Below are positions 35,839 through 51,500 of a stretch of 64,000 bases of DNA, piece by piece; positions within the stretch are counted from its first letter, which is position 1; every line of letters starts with the position of its first letter. Below the pieces are notes generated by a model, which had not been told where the DNA came from, did not search any database, and was given only the letters and a program-made list of their open reading frames with translations. The translations under genes and the position numbers were made by a program. Source of the stretch: Bacteroidales bacterium UBA5197 (GTDB lineage Bacteria; Bacteroidota; Bacteroidia; Bacteroidales; Lentimicrobiaceae). The stretch is taken from the NCBI GenBank assembly GCA_002412885.1, contig DHVX01000085.1, positions 62,001 through 126,000 on the forward strand, given 5' to 3'.

Positions 35839-36504
35839 TAACTGTGAAATCAGGCATATGATCAACTTAGCTCATTGTAGCATTAAAGAAGATAAATTTT
35901 CACCCATTGTTACGTGAAAATTACTATAAACCGGATGTGTAATGATCTTTTGCCTGCTGTAATCAACCTGACTATAAAAACCTGAATTGCTGCCAATAGA
36001 AGTTCTTTTCAATTATTTTCAATGCCAAATCTCTGTAATACTCTGTTTTACATGCCATTCCGGGGCTTATAAATTACCGGAAGACTTTATCATCTACAAT
36101 AAACCACTGAATTCATTTACGCTTTAAAAACTTTTTAATAACAAACAAAAACAAAAGCATCGCCAAATCAAGCCTCCGACTATTTAGGGTCATTGAATAA
36201 CAGCGACATTCTTTTACTGAATTATTAACCCCTAATCCTTATTTCTAACAAAACATTTCCTTACATGGAACTTTCACTTTCACCCTGACAATCACCCTTT
36301 CACTCCACTGAAAAACGCTGATTTCTGAGCCATTTTCAGTAAATTTTCCAATTCATTTTATCAGGAAAAACTATTCCCAGATAAGATGTACAGGTATTTT
36401 ATTGCCTGAATTTTACAGCATTCCCTTTGCGGAACAGCCATTATATTGCCCGGATTTTTCCGAGAAAAACCAATTATTGAAAACAAACACATAAACCTTG
36501 AATT
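35839..36504 (+). other. Gene-free AT-rich region ahead of the giant gene
   Basis: About 666 bases without a credible ORF on either strand. It is unusually rich in A and T and in short A/T runs. No known riboswitch motif was recognised. Bases 35450-35800 before the promoter likewise show no gene. Confidence 0.45.
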
Positions 36505-39500
36505 ATGAATAATCAAAATTTACCATTCGGTTTAGCAAACAAATCCAGGATGAAAGCACTTCTTTCTGTGACATTGTTTATTGCATTTTTCTTTGCAGGA
36601 AGTGTATTTGCTCAGCAAAGTGTGCAAAAAATCCAGACCAAACCTGCAATGACCGACAATATGGTTATTGTGCAACAGGGAGGCATGCTTGAAATATCAG
36701 TTCAGGCCACTACCCCTGGCAGTAAGTACCGCATTCAGCGGACTTATCCACAGGACAATGCTTACCTTGAAGTCGCCTCAACAGGTGGACTTTTAAAGGT
36801 GCCAGCCTTTAAAGTAAATGCTGCAGGAAAGCAGGTAATCACCATTTCTGAAATCGGAAACGGAACATTCGCCCAGTCATTTACACTGGACGCCAAAGCT
36901 GGTCTGGGCATGAAAGCCGGAGGTCAGAGTTTGTTTGAGGAAAATACCGGAGGGTTGATGTATGCACCGATGAATGGGGAGGTAATTTATATTGACCCTG
37001 ATCTCGATTTGGTTTCCAATAGTGCAACTATTTGCTCAGGTGGTAGTTTAACTGTCCACCTTGGAGATGCAGTTAATGGACATTATTACCGTTTTCAGCA
37101 AACTTTTCCCAATACTACTGCGCCTCAAACTATTCTTGCTGTAGGTGGAGTGGTAAATTTTTCGCCTGTTTATCCTGTTAGTAATGGAGCTACCTGGACT
37201 GTAACTGATACCGATCCATTGGGTACATTCGGTTATAGTTTTACGGTTAATATCGTAGCACAGCCAATTGCACCAACAATGACTAAAAGTCCAAATCTGG
37301 CAGAAGTCTGCAGTGGCACTGATGTGTCTGCGACAATTCTAACCGCAGGATCAGGCGGTGTTGCAGCATGCGAGGATAGTTATCAGTACAGAACCAATGA
37401 AGGTTCTTGGATAGCTTACACTCCTGGTGTTGCAATTTCAACAACCGGACTTAATTCGGTTGATATTAAAGCAAAAAGATCAGATGCAACCGGAGCCGGA
37501 TGTTCTGCCGAAAATATTTATTCCTGGACGGTGAATGCTTTGCCGGTGCCGATAGTTAGTGGAAGCACGACAGTATGCCCAAATTCAACTGGCAATCTAT
37601 ACGAAACTGCCTCCGGCATGTCCAATTATAATTGGACAGTGACAGGCGGTAGCATTACATCAGGCGGCATTACTACGGATAATACAGTAACAGTAACCTG
37701 GGGCCCAACCGGCACTGGCTTAGTGAAAGTTAGTTACACCGATGGCAACGGCTGCACTGCTGCTGCACAAACCGATTATCCGGTTACCATTGATTTTCCG
37801 GTTTATATTGGTACTACTGGCCACCTGACTTTGCAGGATGCTATAAACGACGCCAACACAGGAGATGTTATTGAATTGATTTGTAATCATTCCGAAGGAT
37901 TGGTTACTATAAATAAAAGTGTGGAAATTGATGGGAATGGGAATACGCTGACTTCTACTTCATCAACCTGGGGTATCGCTTTGGAAGCTATCAATATCAA
38001 TCTACACGATATTACACTGACAGGAGCTGGCACCTTTGGCATACAACAAGGTTGTGACGCAAATAACCTTGTAATGACAAATGTAACGGTAACCGGATGC
38101 GGTGGCACAGGTATTTCAATTTATGGTTCCGATGGTGCTGTTTTAACCAATATCACAGCAACAGGCAATACAGGTAATGGTCTAAATATTACCAACTGTA
38201 ATAATACCACAATCAATGGTATCACAACCAGCGGTAATGCTTTCGGTGGTGGTTTCAGTGCAGGAATTGGCCTGTTCACCAGCCATACTTACTGCTTGCC
38301 AGCAGGAATTAATGGAGTTACCTTATCAGGAACCATCAGTATTGCTGAGCCTACAAAGGTTTACTCCGAAAAAGCCAATGCAGCCGATGTAATTACCGGC
38401 CTGGATTTGGATGTATATGATTGGGCAGTTGGCGTTGGTCCTTTAAGCCGTTTTTACTGGCCTGACAAAGTTACTTCTTATGCAGTTGTGAAAACTTTGT
38501 TTGAGGCTCCGTACAATTATCCAAACCCTTCAATTTATGTAGCTGAAATTGCAACAGAGCATTATTATGTAGATGATGCCCCTAATGGAAGTGCGATTCC
38601 GATGCTCATCAATGCTGCAATTACTTATCAGGCATCTGGTGGAACCATCCATGTTGAAGCAGGAACCTACGCAGAGAATGTAATTATCACCAAACCCATC
38701 AGCCTTTTGGGCGCCAATGCAAATGTTGCATTTCCTCTGGCCAACCGTGGAGCGGAAAGTATCATACAGGATGCCGCTGGTGGAGGTAATCCCATAAGTT
38801 TGTCCGGATTTGGTGTTTCCGATAATGTCACCATCAATGGTTTTGAGATTACCGGAGTGTTAGCTAACAGCGGTATCTATTGTGGTGTTGATGGAGCAAG
38901 TAATTTGAATATTAAATTCAATTACATCCATGATATCGGGACAAACAGGGGTTCTAACAATGTTTATGCCATTAATTACAGGGTTAATGAACCAAGCCCA
39001 ACCGATGTTAATATATCAGATAACTACATTACTCAGGTTCTAAATACCGGAACCGGAGCTACAGGTCATAGCGCTGCAATTTGGGTTGGCCAAAGTACAG
39101 CCAACGGGACAGTTAGTAATCTTTCTATCCAGAGGAACATAATTAGCCACATCATGTCTGGCCAAAGCAACAGAAACGCTGATGGAATCTCAATTCAGGC
39201 TGCCTGGGGTGCCGGCACTGGCGGTGTAAATGGAGCCATAATAAAGGATAATACAATTTCGGATATCACTGGTGGCATTGCCTATGGCATTACTCTTTCA
39301 GGAAAAGCACCGGGAATCCAAGTAACTAATAATATTCTATATAATATCATTGGGCTTCCTGCAAATCCTGCAAATGCGGTAGGTATTATCGTTCCGTCAA
39401 CAAATATTGGGTCTGCAACCGTAATCATCAATAATAACAGTATAACAGGTGTCCCGAATGCAATATTTAACGGAACAGGCAATACAATTGCGGCCACTTG

Positions 39501-42500
39501 TAACTGGTACGGCTCTGCCGTTGGTAACGTTATTGCTACCACAATCAGTGGCCTTGTAACTTATTCACCCTATCTGATTAGTGCAGGAACCAATAACAAT
39601 CCCGGATTTACTCCGGATGCATCAAGTTGTCTGGGAGAACCGGCAGCTATCAATTCAGCTACACCAACAGATGCAATTTGCGGCACACCTGGTTCTATTG
39701 CTTTAACTTTCAGCGGTGGTTCACCTGATTATACAATTGATTGGGGTGGTACGCCTGTTACTGTTACAAATGCCAACCCATACACCATTACTGGTTTGGT
39801 GGCAGGCAGTTATACTGTTACAGTTACTGATAACTATGGTTCATCTGCTTCATTTGGGCCGGTCAGCATTCAGTATCTTCCAGTAATAAATACCAACACG
39901 AGTGTGCGTTATGCTACTATACAGGAAGCTGTTAATGCAGCTTCTACTGGTAATATAATCCAGCTTTGTGCCGGCAATTATACTGAAACGGTAAATGTGA
40001 ATAATGATCTCACCATTCAAGGCCCCAATGCAGGAATAGACCCAAATGGAGTTACTCTTCGTGTTCCGGAAGCTGTTATTCTGGATGGCAAGATTGATAT
40101 CCTGGGATCTAATACGGTGGTTATTGATGGTATCAAAGTTCGTCAAACAAATGATGTTAATCCAATTTCGTTAGGTGGTGCTACGGTAGCAACCATTCAA
40201 AATATGATCATTGAACGTTTTGGTGTGAATACAGGTGCTTTTGTAAGAGGTATTGAAACCTCTGCAGGAGCAGGTATGAAGAACATCAAGAACAATCTGT
40301 TTACCGGTGATGTTTCCGGCGGTTTTTTTAGTGGTCACAAAACCTGGAATTCAGGTATGTATATTAATGGTGCGGGCAGTACGCTGAATATTCAGGATAA
40401 TGTTTTCATAAATTGCCGCACTGCCCTGAACCTCGATGACTATAACGCCAATATTGCCCTTACCGGAAATACTTTCGATAACAACGGTACGCATATTTCT
40501 TTTGGTGGAACATCACCTACAACAGGTTCTTACACGCTTGGTTCAAACAACTTTAAAGCAACTTTAAGTGCTTTAATTAACCTATCAAATGTTGATCCTT
40601 CATTCCGTTTGGACATAACCGCAAGTACTTTCAATGGAACTGCTTTCAGTGCACTTGATTTGAACGCATTATTTGGTATTGAAGCAGGTATGTACCATCG
40701 TAACAGGCCAGGCCGTAATGGCTTGGTTTACTACGTAGCCAACAACCTGTATGTTCGCTCAGACCTGAACAGTGATATAAACACTGCCGTTGGCTATGCC
40801 GCTGCCGGCGATGTGATCAACCTTATGGACGGCACCTTTAACCAACGTGTGGCGCTCAACAAATCCGTTATACTTGACGGACAAAGTGAAACAACGACAA
40901 TTCTTGATGGAACAGGACTGGGTAACGGCCGTGGTATTTCAATCAGCAATGGAATTACTGATGTAACCATCCAAGACCTCACTGTTCAGAATTTTGCTGG
41001 TGTCAATGGAAATACTGACGGCGGGATTTATGCAATTGGAGGCAATGACAACCTTACTGTTCAACATGTCACATTAAAAGACAACCGGGGTGCTTCAACT
41101 TCTGGTAGCGGATTTTACGCCAACGGACCAATTAATAATGTTAAATTAGACTATGTTACTTCAACTGGTCATTTCCCTGGAGCCCGCGGTATCGTAATCT
41201 GGAACGGACTAAAAAGCAACATCACTATTACCAACTGTACCGTTTTCAACAACAACTGTTGTGGCATTGAATTGCAGGATGGAGACGCTACCGGTGTTCT
41301 TATGCAGAATAATACCGTTTACAATAATGGAGATAACGGAATCGGAATTGTCGGCTTAACCGGACCGGGTGAAAACCTGATCAAAGGAAACGACCTGGAC
41401 AACAATGGTCGTTTTGGAATTGAAATCAAAAATCCGAACGGAACAGGATTAACCACCGGAGCAGGCAGTATTGTTGTTGAAGACAACAATGTAAGCATGA
41501 CATCTTCAATCTCTGATTTGCGCGATATGGTAGGTATTGCAGCCTTCCGTCGTGGCGTTCTTACAGGAAATGTTGATATTCCAACAGGCGTGGTTATTCA
41601 AAATAACTCAGTTTCAGGATATGAACAACCCAGTACCAGCGATGGCTTTGGTATTGTAGTGGAAGGAACCAATCATACCGTTTCGGGCAATACCCTTACC
41701 GGAAATGATGTTGGTATTCAGCAACAAGCCGGTCATTTGCCTTATCCGGCAGATGGCGATCAGTCCAATCTGGCCGACCAATATTTTGGCCGCGGCAACT
41801 CACCTTACACCTGTAGTAATACCATCGGAACAAATACATTTGTAAGCAACTTAACAAATTACCGTGATGTTCCTTCAACCCTTCTTTCAGGTGGTACTGT
41901 AACCAACAGCAATACAAGTAAAAACTTCTGCTCAATTCAGCAGGCCATTGATGATGCAACTACCGATGATGGTCATACTTTGCTTGTTGCTGCCGGAACC
42001 TACTATGAAAATGTCTTAGTCAGCAAACGCCTCACCATTCAGGGTGCCGGGCCAAATCTGACTATTGTGCAAGGTTCAACAAACGGTGCTGATGTAATCA
42101 GAATCACTGAAGGTGGAACAGATGCAGCCAACAGAACTGTGATCAAAGATCTGCAGGTAACCAGTGCTGGTTCCAATAATAATGGTATCAAGATAGATGC
42201 AAGTGGTAGTAATGCTCTTGGGTATATTACCATCGAAAATGTGCATGGACTGAATATGCCTGGCAACTCTGCCGGGATTCGCCTCCATGGAGCTTCTGTA
42301 GCAACGGATATTATCACTGATGTGAAGTTGATTGATGTGAATTTCGCCCTCAACTACTTTGGTGTATATTCAAAGAATGCACAGGTGCATGGTTTTACGG
42401 TTGATGGAGTTGCCGGACGCAGCAAGTTTGAAGACAATCGCCATTCAGGTATCTTATTTGAAGGCGATGGAGCTCTCGCAGCACAATTCCAGAATTTTGT

Positions 42501-45500
42501 TATTCACAAAACAGATTTGAGTCGCAATAATTCCAATGGGGATACCGATATGGGACATGGAGAAATGTTCCTGCTTGGATTTAATGGAAATCTTGATGTT
42601 GACGATGTTGTTGTAACCACTGGTTTACCAACTTATAAGGCTACACCATGGTATGTTGCAATGGCAGTAAACGGAAAATACACAGGAGGAGCTGCACCTG
42701 CAGGCATAATGAGTTTTAAGAACATTGCCTTCAACAATGCACCTGGAGCGACTCATTTCTCAAGGGCTTCACTGGGTATCTGGACCTATTCAAACCTGGA
42801 TGCAGGTGTAACAGTTGACGGTTGCCAGTTCAATGCAACTGGTGTAAACATGGGTGGACTATACCTCTTTAGTGTGGCTGGAAATACACCTCTGGTGGTT
42901 AAGAACAATACATTTGGTGGCAACTCAGTTTACAATGCTGTTCCAACAGATATCTGCCTGTTATCAAGTCTTGTCAATGTAACTGCAACCGAAAATAACA
43001 TCTTCACAGGTGCAGCCGATAACTTTGCCATTGAAGATAGGATTTACCATGCTATGGATCTCGTTACCCTGGGTCTTGTTACCTGGATTCCATCCAACGT
43101 ATATGTAACCACTAACACACTTGGCATACAGCAAGGTATTAATGTGGTACCGAATAGTACTGTGAATGTAGGGCCAGGAACATTTAACCAAACAGTTACC
43201 CTTAATAAATCGGTTAATCTTATTGGTTCAGGATGTGGACAAACGATTTGGAAGGGAACCGCAATTACAGGCCGTTCCCTGAATATTGTTCGCAACAACA
43301 CTACACCTGCAAACATACATGTGGGAATCACCGGCTTCGCATTTGAAACCGAAAACAATCAATCCATTCGTGGTGACTGGAGTGCTGGTTATACAGAAGC
43401 ACTGACATTAGACATACACGACAACTGCTTCAAACATGTAAACACCAGAAATCCAGGAACTGATTTTGCTCTGTACGTTGACGGTGCCAACCAGACAGCA
43501 CGCGGTGCACAAGGCGCTATCCGCGTTTACAATAACCTGTTCGATGTGGTTACTGGTGGTGTGTTATTCGAATACTGTCGTGCTGTGGATGTTTTAGACA
43601 ATACTTTTAATGTTACTTATGAAGGGGTTACATTCAATTATTATGGTACATCAGGAAACATTGGAGACCAGTTGGTTAATAGCAATACTTTCAACCGAAT
43701 AGGGTCTGATTTTGCTTTTGCTATGAATAATTGGCATGGCAGCGGAACCTACACTGTGCTACCAACCTTGTTCGAGAATAATATGATTACAGCAACTGGG
43801 TTTTCTTATGCTATTTCTTATGGAGTGCAGGCATCCCAATTGCAGCCGCTTAGTATAGCGATCCATAACAATGCATTGATGAGTGGAACAATCATGACCT
43901 GGGGCGATTTTGTAAATCAGGCCTCTCTTGATGCCACATGCAACTGGTGGGGAACTTCAAGCGCTTCTTTAATTGCGCCAAAGGTTTCAAACAACGTTCA
44001 ATTCCTGCCATTCCTTGTTGTAGATAATGATTATGGCGTTGTTGATCCATGGTGGAGCACCGACAATTATTCATGTATTGGTGTAGGACCTGTTGTGGTT
44101 TATAACCAGGATCCTTCGCTCACCGGCACAGTTATCGTAAGCAGCCATATGACCATTCAGGCTGCCATTGATGCTTCAACTACTTTACCCGGACATTACA
44201 TTGCCGTTTCTTCAGGCAATTACAATGAACTGGTGAATGTTCACAAGGGGGTTACCATCTCGGGGCATGGCGCAAACAATACCTTGCTGGAAAAGCTCAG
44301 CCCGGCTACCGATGCCAACTTCATTACCATTTCGGCAAGCAATGTGGCAATCAAAGACATCGCCATTTCAGGCCCGACAGGTGGAAGCACCACTCGTGGT
44401 ATCTTTATTGACGGAACACTTTCAAACGTTTCGCTTGTAAACGTAATTTCTCAGCAGCACCTTTATGGCGTGCATGTCAATGCCGGCTCAGAAATATCCA
44501 ATTTATCATTGACCAACACTGTTCTGAATATCAACGGCAACGGATTGCAGATTGATGCCGAAGCAAAAGTTGACGGTTTAACCATAACGGATGGTGAAAT
44601 GAACGGAAACCTTTTCGGATTCTCAACTGCGGCTAACTCAGGCTATGACAATAGCAATGACCTTAACAACGTAACCATTACCGGAACAAGTTTCCAAAAC
44701 AACGGTTGGTTCGGGTTACTCTTCAATAAAGGCAAGAACGTGATCCTTGATGGCCTGACTGTATCTAACAATGGAACTGCCGGATCTCCCGGAGCAGGTG
44801 TGTATTTCACCTGGAGGGAAGGTACATATAGTGGTATTACTATAAGGAATTCAACCATAACCAACAACGGTAACAATGCCGGTGCTGCTAACGGTGGTGG
44901 AATCCTGATTCGCCCAAGAGCAAATGCAACTGCAAGTGGCATTACCATAGAAAACAACCTGATTTCGGGCAATGGTTTTGTAGGCAACGGCTCTGCAGGC
45001 ATACGTGTATTGAGAAACAATGACAATGCCGGTACCAATCCCGGAATCCTCATCAACGGAAACAGCATTACAGGCAACGCCAATTTCGGCATTACCAGTA
45101 CAACCGATACTGACATTAACGCCACCTGCAACTGGTGGGGAATAGCCACAGGCAATACAATTGCTGCAATGGTTTCAGGCAATGTGGATTACGATCCATG
45201 GTTGGTTCCTGATGCATCCGGCTCATCTTACCCATGGTCAGTAACTGACCAATATTCATGCGGTGGTACACCGGTGGTTATTGCATCTGCAGTACCAACA
45301 CATATTTATTGTGGTGAAGCTACTGGCTCCATTATAGTTACCTGGGATGGTGGTTCTGCAAACTATAATCTTACGTGGACAGGCGGAGGTTCAGCGTCCA
45401 ATATACCAGCTAGTCATTATACAATTAACGGATTGGCTGCGGGTTCTTATACCATTACAATAACCGATGCCAATGGTTCATCCGATATAATGGTTGCAGA

Positions 45501-48500
45501 GGTGCTGTATTTGCCGGTTACAAAAACGACATTACCGTCAACTGTTACATACCATACCACCATCCAGGCAGCTATCGATGCTGCTACCGCTGGTGATGTC
45601 ATTGAGGTTTGTGCAGGAACGTATGTTGAGCAAATTGTTGTAAATAAAGCACTTACCATTAATGGTCCGAATAAGGATATCAGTCCAAACGTTGGTACCA
45701 GGTCTCCAGAGGCTATACTGATGCCTGCGGCTACAAATGTAAACCAGATTATAGTGCAGGCAAGCAATGTTACCATAAACGGATTTACAATAGAAGGCGA
45801 TAATCCTCTCATTTCCAGCGGGAATCCCGGAACCAATAATGCTGACCTTGATGGCAGATCTGGAATTTATCAGTTCGCTGATAACATTAACAATCTGGTT
45901 ATCAAGAATAATATTGTTCAAAATCAAACCTATTTCGGAATCTTCTTATATGGCGGCAGTGGTTCTGCTCCAGCTACCACTGGAAACCTTATTCAAGATA
46001 ACCTGATTAGGGACCTTGGACATTATACAGGACCAAATAACCCATTATGGGGTGGAGGCATATTAATCTACAACAATCAATACACCCGGATTACAAATAA
46101 TGTAATGCAAAACGTTCGTCTTGGTATCCAAACCGGTAATTTCAGCAGGGCAAATACAGGCACTGTTGATTATCAGTATATCGGAGAAAATACGATCTCT
46201 GCCAGACGAACTGGTTTATTCTATAACCTGCATTATGGTCCAGCCAGCCCATTTACATTAAATGCCAATACAATTACAGGTGTTGAAAACACCAGTGAAA
46301 CAAAGTGGCGTGGTATTTTAATTGGCTCTCAGGCAAATGCACCAAGCAATATTACCGGAAACATTATCAATGGAAGTGCTTTAGTCACACCAACAACTTC
46401 TGGTGTTGAGGTTTGGAATGTAAGCAGCATGGCGTATTCAAGTATCTCAGGTGGCTCTGTTTCCAATGTTGATATCGGTGTTTTTGCTAACAACTACGAA
46501 GGCTACAACAGCAATGGCACCGATGGCGCTCATGCAGTAGTCAGCGGCGTAACAATTACTCCCAAAACAGGAGGAGTTGGCGTAAAAGCCTTAGATAGCC
46601 CTTCTTATAATGGAACTAATCCAGCATTGGTAAGCGTTGAAGTTAAAAATAACTGTTCCATTTCGGGCGCAGCAACCGGCATCCTTGCCGAAGGCGCAGA
46701 TGCATCTGTAACGGTTACCAACAACCTCGCCACCATTACCGGTAACGAAATCGGTATCCTGGTAAAAGATGGTGCCGACCTTGCTTCAGTTACTGGAAAC
46801 ACTATTACAAACAATACCCACTACGGTATTTTCATCGATGGTACTGCCGGAGACATTGGCTTAATCAACAACAACAACATCAGTGGAAACGGCTATACCA
46901 ATAATGTAATTACAGGAATTGGCATGTATAATGGCAAAACCACCGCTGTTGATGCACAAAACAACTGGTGGGGCCATGCTTCAGGACCATACAACAATCC
47001 ATACAATACCTGTGGTACAGGTAATGCAGTGATTGGATTGGTTGATTTTATGCCGTGGTGGACAACTGAAACCGGCGGCGCAAGTGCAGATATGCTGGTT
47101 TACAATGTTGATAAGGATGCTTACTATTGTACGATTCAGGATGCGATTGACGATGCTGATGCCAATAATACCATTCAGGTTTCTCCGGGAACTTACAATG
47201 AAGCTTTACTTCTTACCAAGCAGAATTTAACACTTGAATCCACTGGTGGACGTGATGCTACTATCATTGATGTTCCGTTTGGTACACTTACAACAGGTGT
47301 TAAAGTAAACCAGGGGTTGGGTACAGTAACCTTTGACGGCTTTACAGTTAAGAATTTTACCGAAAGTGGTATTGTTCAGCCTATGTCACAGGCTACCGGA
47401 ACAGCATTCCATGTATTGAACAGCAAAGTAATTCCTTATGATAACTATCTGAGAAATGGTATCCAGGTTTCAGGGGATGGCTCTAAAATTATTGGAAACG
47501 CTATCGTGGGTGCTCCTCTGACAGCAGATTGGTCAGGTTCTGGAATACACGTTGTGAATGCCAGCAATGTTGAGGTTAAAAATAACACTGTAAACACTGG
47601 TATGTCAGATGTAGGTATTGCCATTACCAACTGGTCAGCAACTTTGGTTAACAACATTACTGTTGAAAACAATAATGTGTTTGGTGCTCAATGGGGAGGC
47701 ATTCTAATTTCAGGTCAAAACAACACAAAAGAAATCAGCGATGTGCTGATTAAAAATAATGTTTTGCAAAACAGTGCTCAAGGTGATGGTATTGGAATAC
47801 AAACTGTTGCATTGGAAAATCTTACTGTACAGAACAATGAACTATCCGGCAATGCATGGGCTGGTGTATGGATTAACGATGATGTTGTCTTATCAGGTTA
47901 CATTTTAATCAATTCTAATAAAATTTTTGGTAACGCGAATTTTGGAATTGAAAACGCCACAACATTCATGGTTAACGCCACCAACAACTGGTGGGGCGAT
48001 GCCTCAGGACCTTACAATAATCCTTACAACACCTGCGGCATAGGTAATGCCGTTTCAGCCAATGTTAACTTTAACCCATGGTGGACAACTGATACAGGCA
48101 TAGATGGTTCAGGAACACTAGCTATTCACAATATAACCAAGGATACCTATTACTGTAGAATCCAGGCTGCTATTGATGATGCAGTTGATGGTAATGTGAT
48201 TGAAGTAGCTGCCGGAACATATACTTATGCAAGCGAAGGCAGTCCCTTACCAAGTGGCCTTATTAAAGTAACCAAGGGGGTTACACTCCAGGGAGCATCA
48301 GGATCACGTCCGATCATTGATGGATCAGGATTTGATGGTGTATTTAAAATTCATCCATCTGCCCTTCTACCTGGTAATACAGTGAAAATCGCAGGGTTTG
48401 AAATAATAGGAAATGTAGCTACTGGGATAGCCATGACCATGCAAGGGTGTTTTGATGTCACTCCGGCAGCGGTTATCATTGAAGATAACTGGTTCCATGG

Positions 48501-51500
48501 TATGATTGGCGGAATTAACTTCTGGGGTGCGGGAGCTTACCTTCCAGATGAATGGACGAGTGGCCTTGCAAATATTGAAATTAAGGATAATAAATTCTAT
48601 GATATGGAAGACTATGGGCCATATCCGGGATTTGGCGTCCTGCTTGAAGGGCCTGTTAACTGGAGCACTGCCGGAGATGATTATGCTGTAAAGGTTACAG
48701 AAAATGAATTCTCCAATTTGCCAACTGGCAGTAGTGACCCTGGTTTTGGCATCGCTATAATGACAGGTACAGCTTCGTATGAAGCAGCCAACGTATTTGT
48801 TTCAGGTAACAGTTTCACAGATGACGTTCCGGTTGGAGTTGCATTTCAAGGTGGTGATGTTTCAACTGCACTGGTTGAAAGCAACAGTTTTGATAACAAT
48901 CCAGCTTATGCAATACTTGCTACAGGAATTGACAACGGACCTCTTACAGCAACCTGTAACTGGTATGGCACAAATACAGTAGCCGGTGTGGCTGCTAAAA
49001 TCAGTGGCCCGGTTAATTACAGTCCATGGTTAATAATCGGCACAGATAATTCACCCGACATCGGCTTCCAGCCGATACCTGGAGCATGCGCTGGTTTAAC
49101 CGATATTTATGTAAACGACGCTTTCACAACAGGAGACGGATATACAACAGCCACAGGTGACGATGCAACTGGAAACGGAACCGCATCAGCGCCTTATGCA
49201 ACCATTACCAAAGCGGTAAGTGTTGCTATGGTTGGTGCAAATATCTATGTTGATGCTGGTACTTACCAGGAGCAGGTGCAGATTGGGAAGAGTTTGAATA
49301 TTATTGGTCTTGACAGATCTTTAACTTCAGTCGTAGCTCCAGCCACTTTAACATCTGTAACCTGGAACACGGCTCATCCTGTCATCTATGCTTATGGTAA
49401 TACAAATACGGTAAACATCAGCAATATTACCATTGACGGAAATTCCGGCAGGAGTGTAAGCTGGTTTGTCGGCGCATTGTATTATGATGCGAATGGTACT
49501 TTCACGAACAACAGGATAACAGGCATACATGATGCCGGAACCTTCAGCGGAGCACAAATGGGTCATGCCTTCTATGCTACTCAGGCCGGATCTTTAACTC
49601 AGACTGTATCGGTTACTGACAACCTGATTGAGGATTATCAAAAAGGCGGTATTTATGTAAGAAGTGCAGGTACAACGGCAACAATTACAGGTAATACGGT
49701 AACCGGTCAGAATGTAGCTTTGGTGACAGCTCAAAATGGTATCTGTGTTATGCTTGGAGCAACCGGAATTATTTCCGGCAATACTGTTTCAAATAATATC
49801 TGGAATAAAGTTGAACATCCTCATGCTTGGACAGCATCGGGAATCCTTCTTTACCAGGCAGGAATCAGCACAGTTGAGAATAACATTTTAACTGGCAATG
49901 AACTTGCTTTGTCCTCCAGTGGGTCTGTTGGTGTAATTTATGGTGTAAACAACTTTACCGATAATAAAATACACCTGTGGCTGGATGCAGCTCCAGATGT
50001 AAATGCCGGTAATGTATATGACAAGACAGTCCTCAATCCAGCTATGCCAGAAGCAGTCTTCGGTTGCATACAATATGCTATAGATGAAGCGACTGCTGGA
50101 AATATACTGAATGCCAGCGGAGGTGCGTTTGCAGAACAAGTGTTTATTCATACTCCTGTTGACCTCCGTGGTTCAAATTACGAAATCAACCCCATTAGTG
50201 GATCAAGAGTTCTTCCCGAAGCCATCATTACATTCCCGACAGGACTTACCGGAAGCCAGGAGTTGATTTCAATTGGCCAGTATGATTCCAGGGTTGATGT
50301 CGATGATGTAAAAATCAATGGTTTTATCATTGACGGAAACACCATAGCAACAACAGCCAATACCACAGGAATTATGGGTTATGGTGATGGTCTCGTTGTT
50401 AAAAATAACATCATCAGGAATTTCAATTATGTTTCGTTGTGGGTTAGTTCTTATGTATTCGAAGGTGGAAACTGGTTATATGATGATTACATCAACAGTG
50501 CCATCATCGGAAATAACTACATTCACAATGCTGACATTTATTCAAATCTGCAACCAATAGATGTTCCTTATGGTATATACTTGCAGGGAACCTATGGTTT
50601 AATCACTGGCAACAAAATAGAAACCGTGAAGAGCGGTATCCAGGTTCAACCTTACAACCATCCGAACACAACATCGCTTATCGGCATGGTTTCGAACAAT
50701 AGTTTTGAAGCTTACAGGGATGCCATGTGGTACAATTATTCTGACAATGCCAATGCCAATTGGGTATTTGAGGGAAATACGGGTACAGGTATTGCTTCTC
50801 CTCCGGGTAACCCGGAGAGTAGCTGGCATGGTTTCCGTACGACCACTAACCGCAATGGAGAGCTAAGTTTTACCAACAATGTCCTGACTCCTGGAGCCAC
50901 CAACTCGCCCGATACTTATGGTGTCCTGTTCGTTCAACCATCAGCTGCAACAGTTGTTGTTTCAGTTGAAGATAATACCATCAGTGGTTTCGATTATGGT
51001 GTAAATATCCCTGTAGGACTTGCCTATGTTTCGAGTATTGATATTGAAAACAATAAAATAGCCGACAACTCAATCTATGGGGTATTTAACGGAACATCTT
51101 CCACATTAAACGCCACTCAAAACTGGTGGGGCGATGCCAGTGGACCATACAAAGCCTTAGGCAATACCTGTGGTCTGGGTAATGATGTTACTGACAATGT
51201 TACGATTTGCTCATGGTTTACTGACGCTGCAATGACTAATCTTGATGGATGCGAAACCAATACCTCCTATGCAGTCACCGGTGGTGGCAGCTATTGTTAT
51301 GGCGGCACTGGAGTAATTGTTGGTTTGAACGAATCTGAAGTTGGTGTTGAATATCAACTTTATGTTGACAATGTTCAAGAAGGCACTTCAGTAGCTGGAA
51401 CCGGAGAAGCCATCAGTTTTGGTAGTCAAACCTTAGCCGGAACATATACCGTCAAAGGAACCAAAACAGTTACTGGTTGTACGTTAGATATGACTGGTAG

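Noticed and set aside
44643..45182. Minus-strand frame of 179 codons inside the giant gene
   Set aside because: Long antisense frames are expected opposite Asn/Thr/Gly-rich repeats with constrained third positions; no domain and the plus strand is clearly coding.
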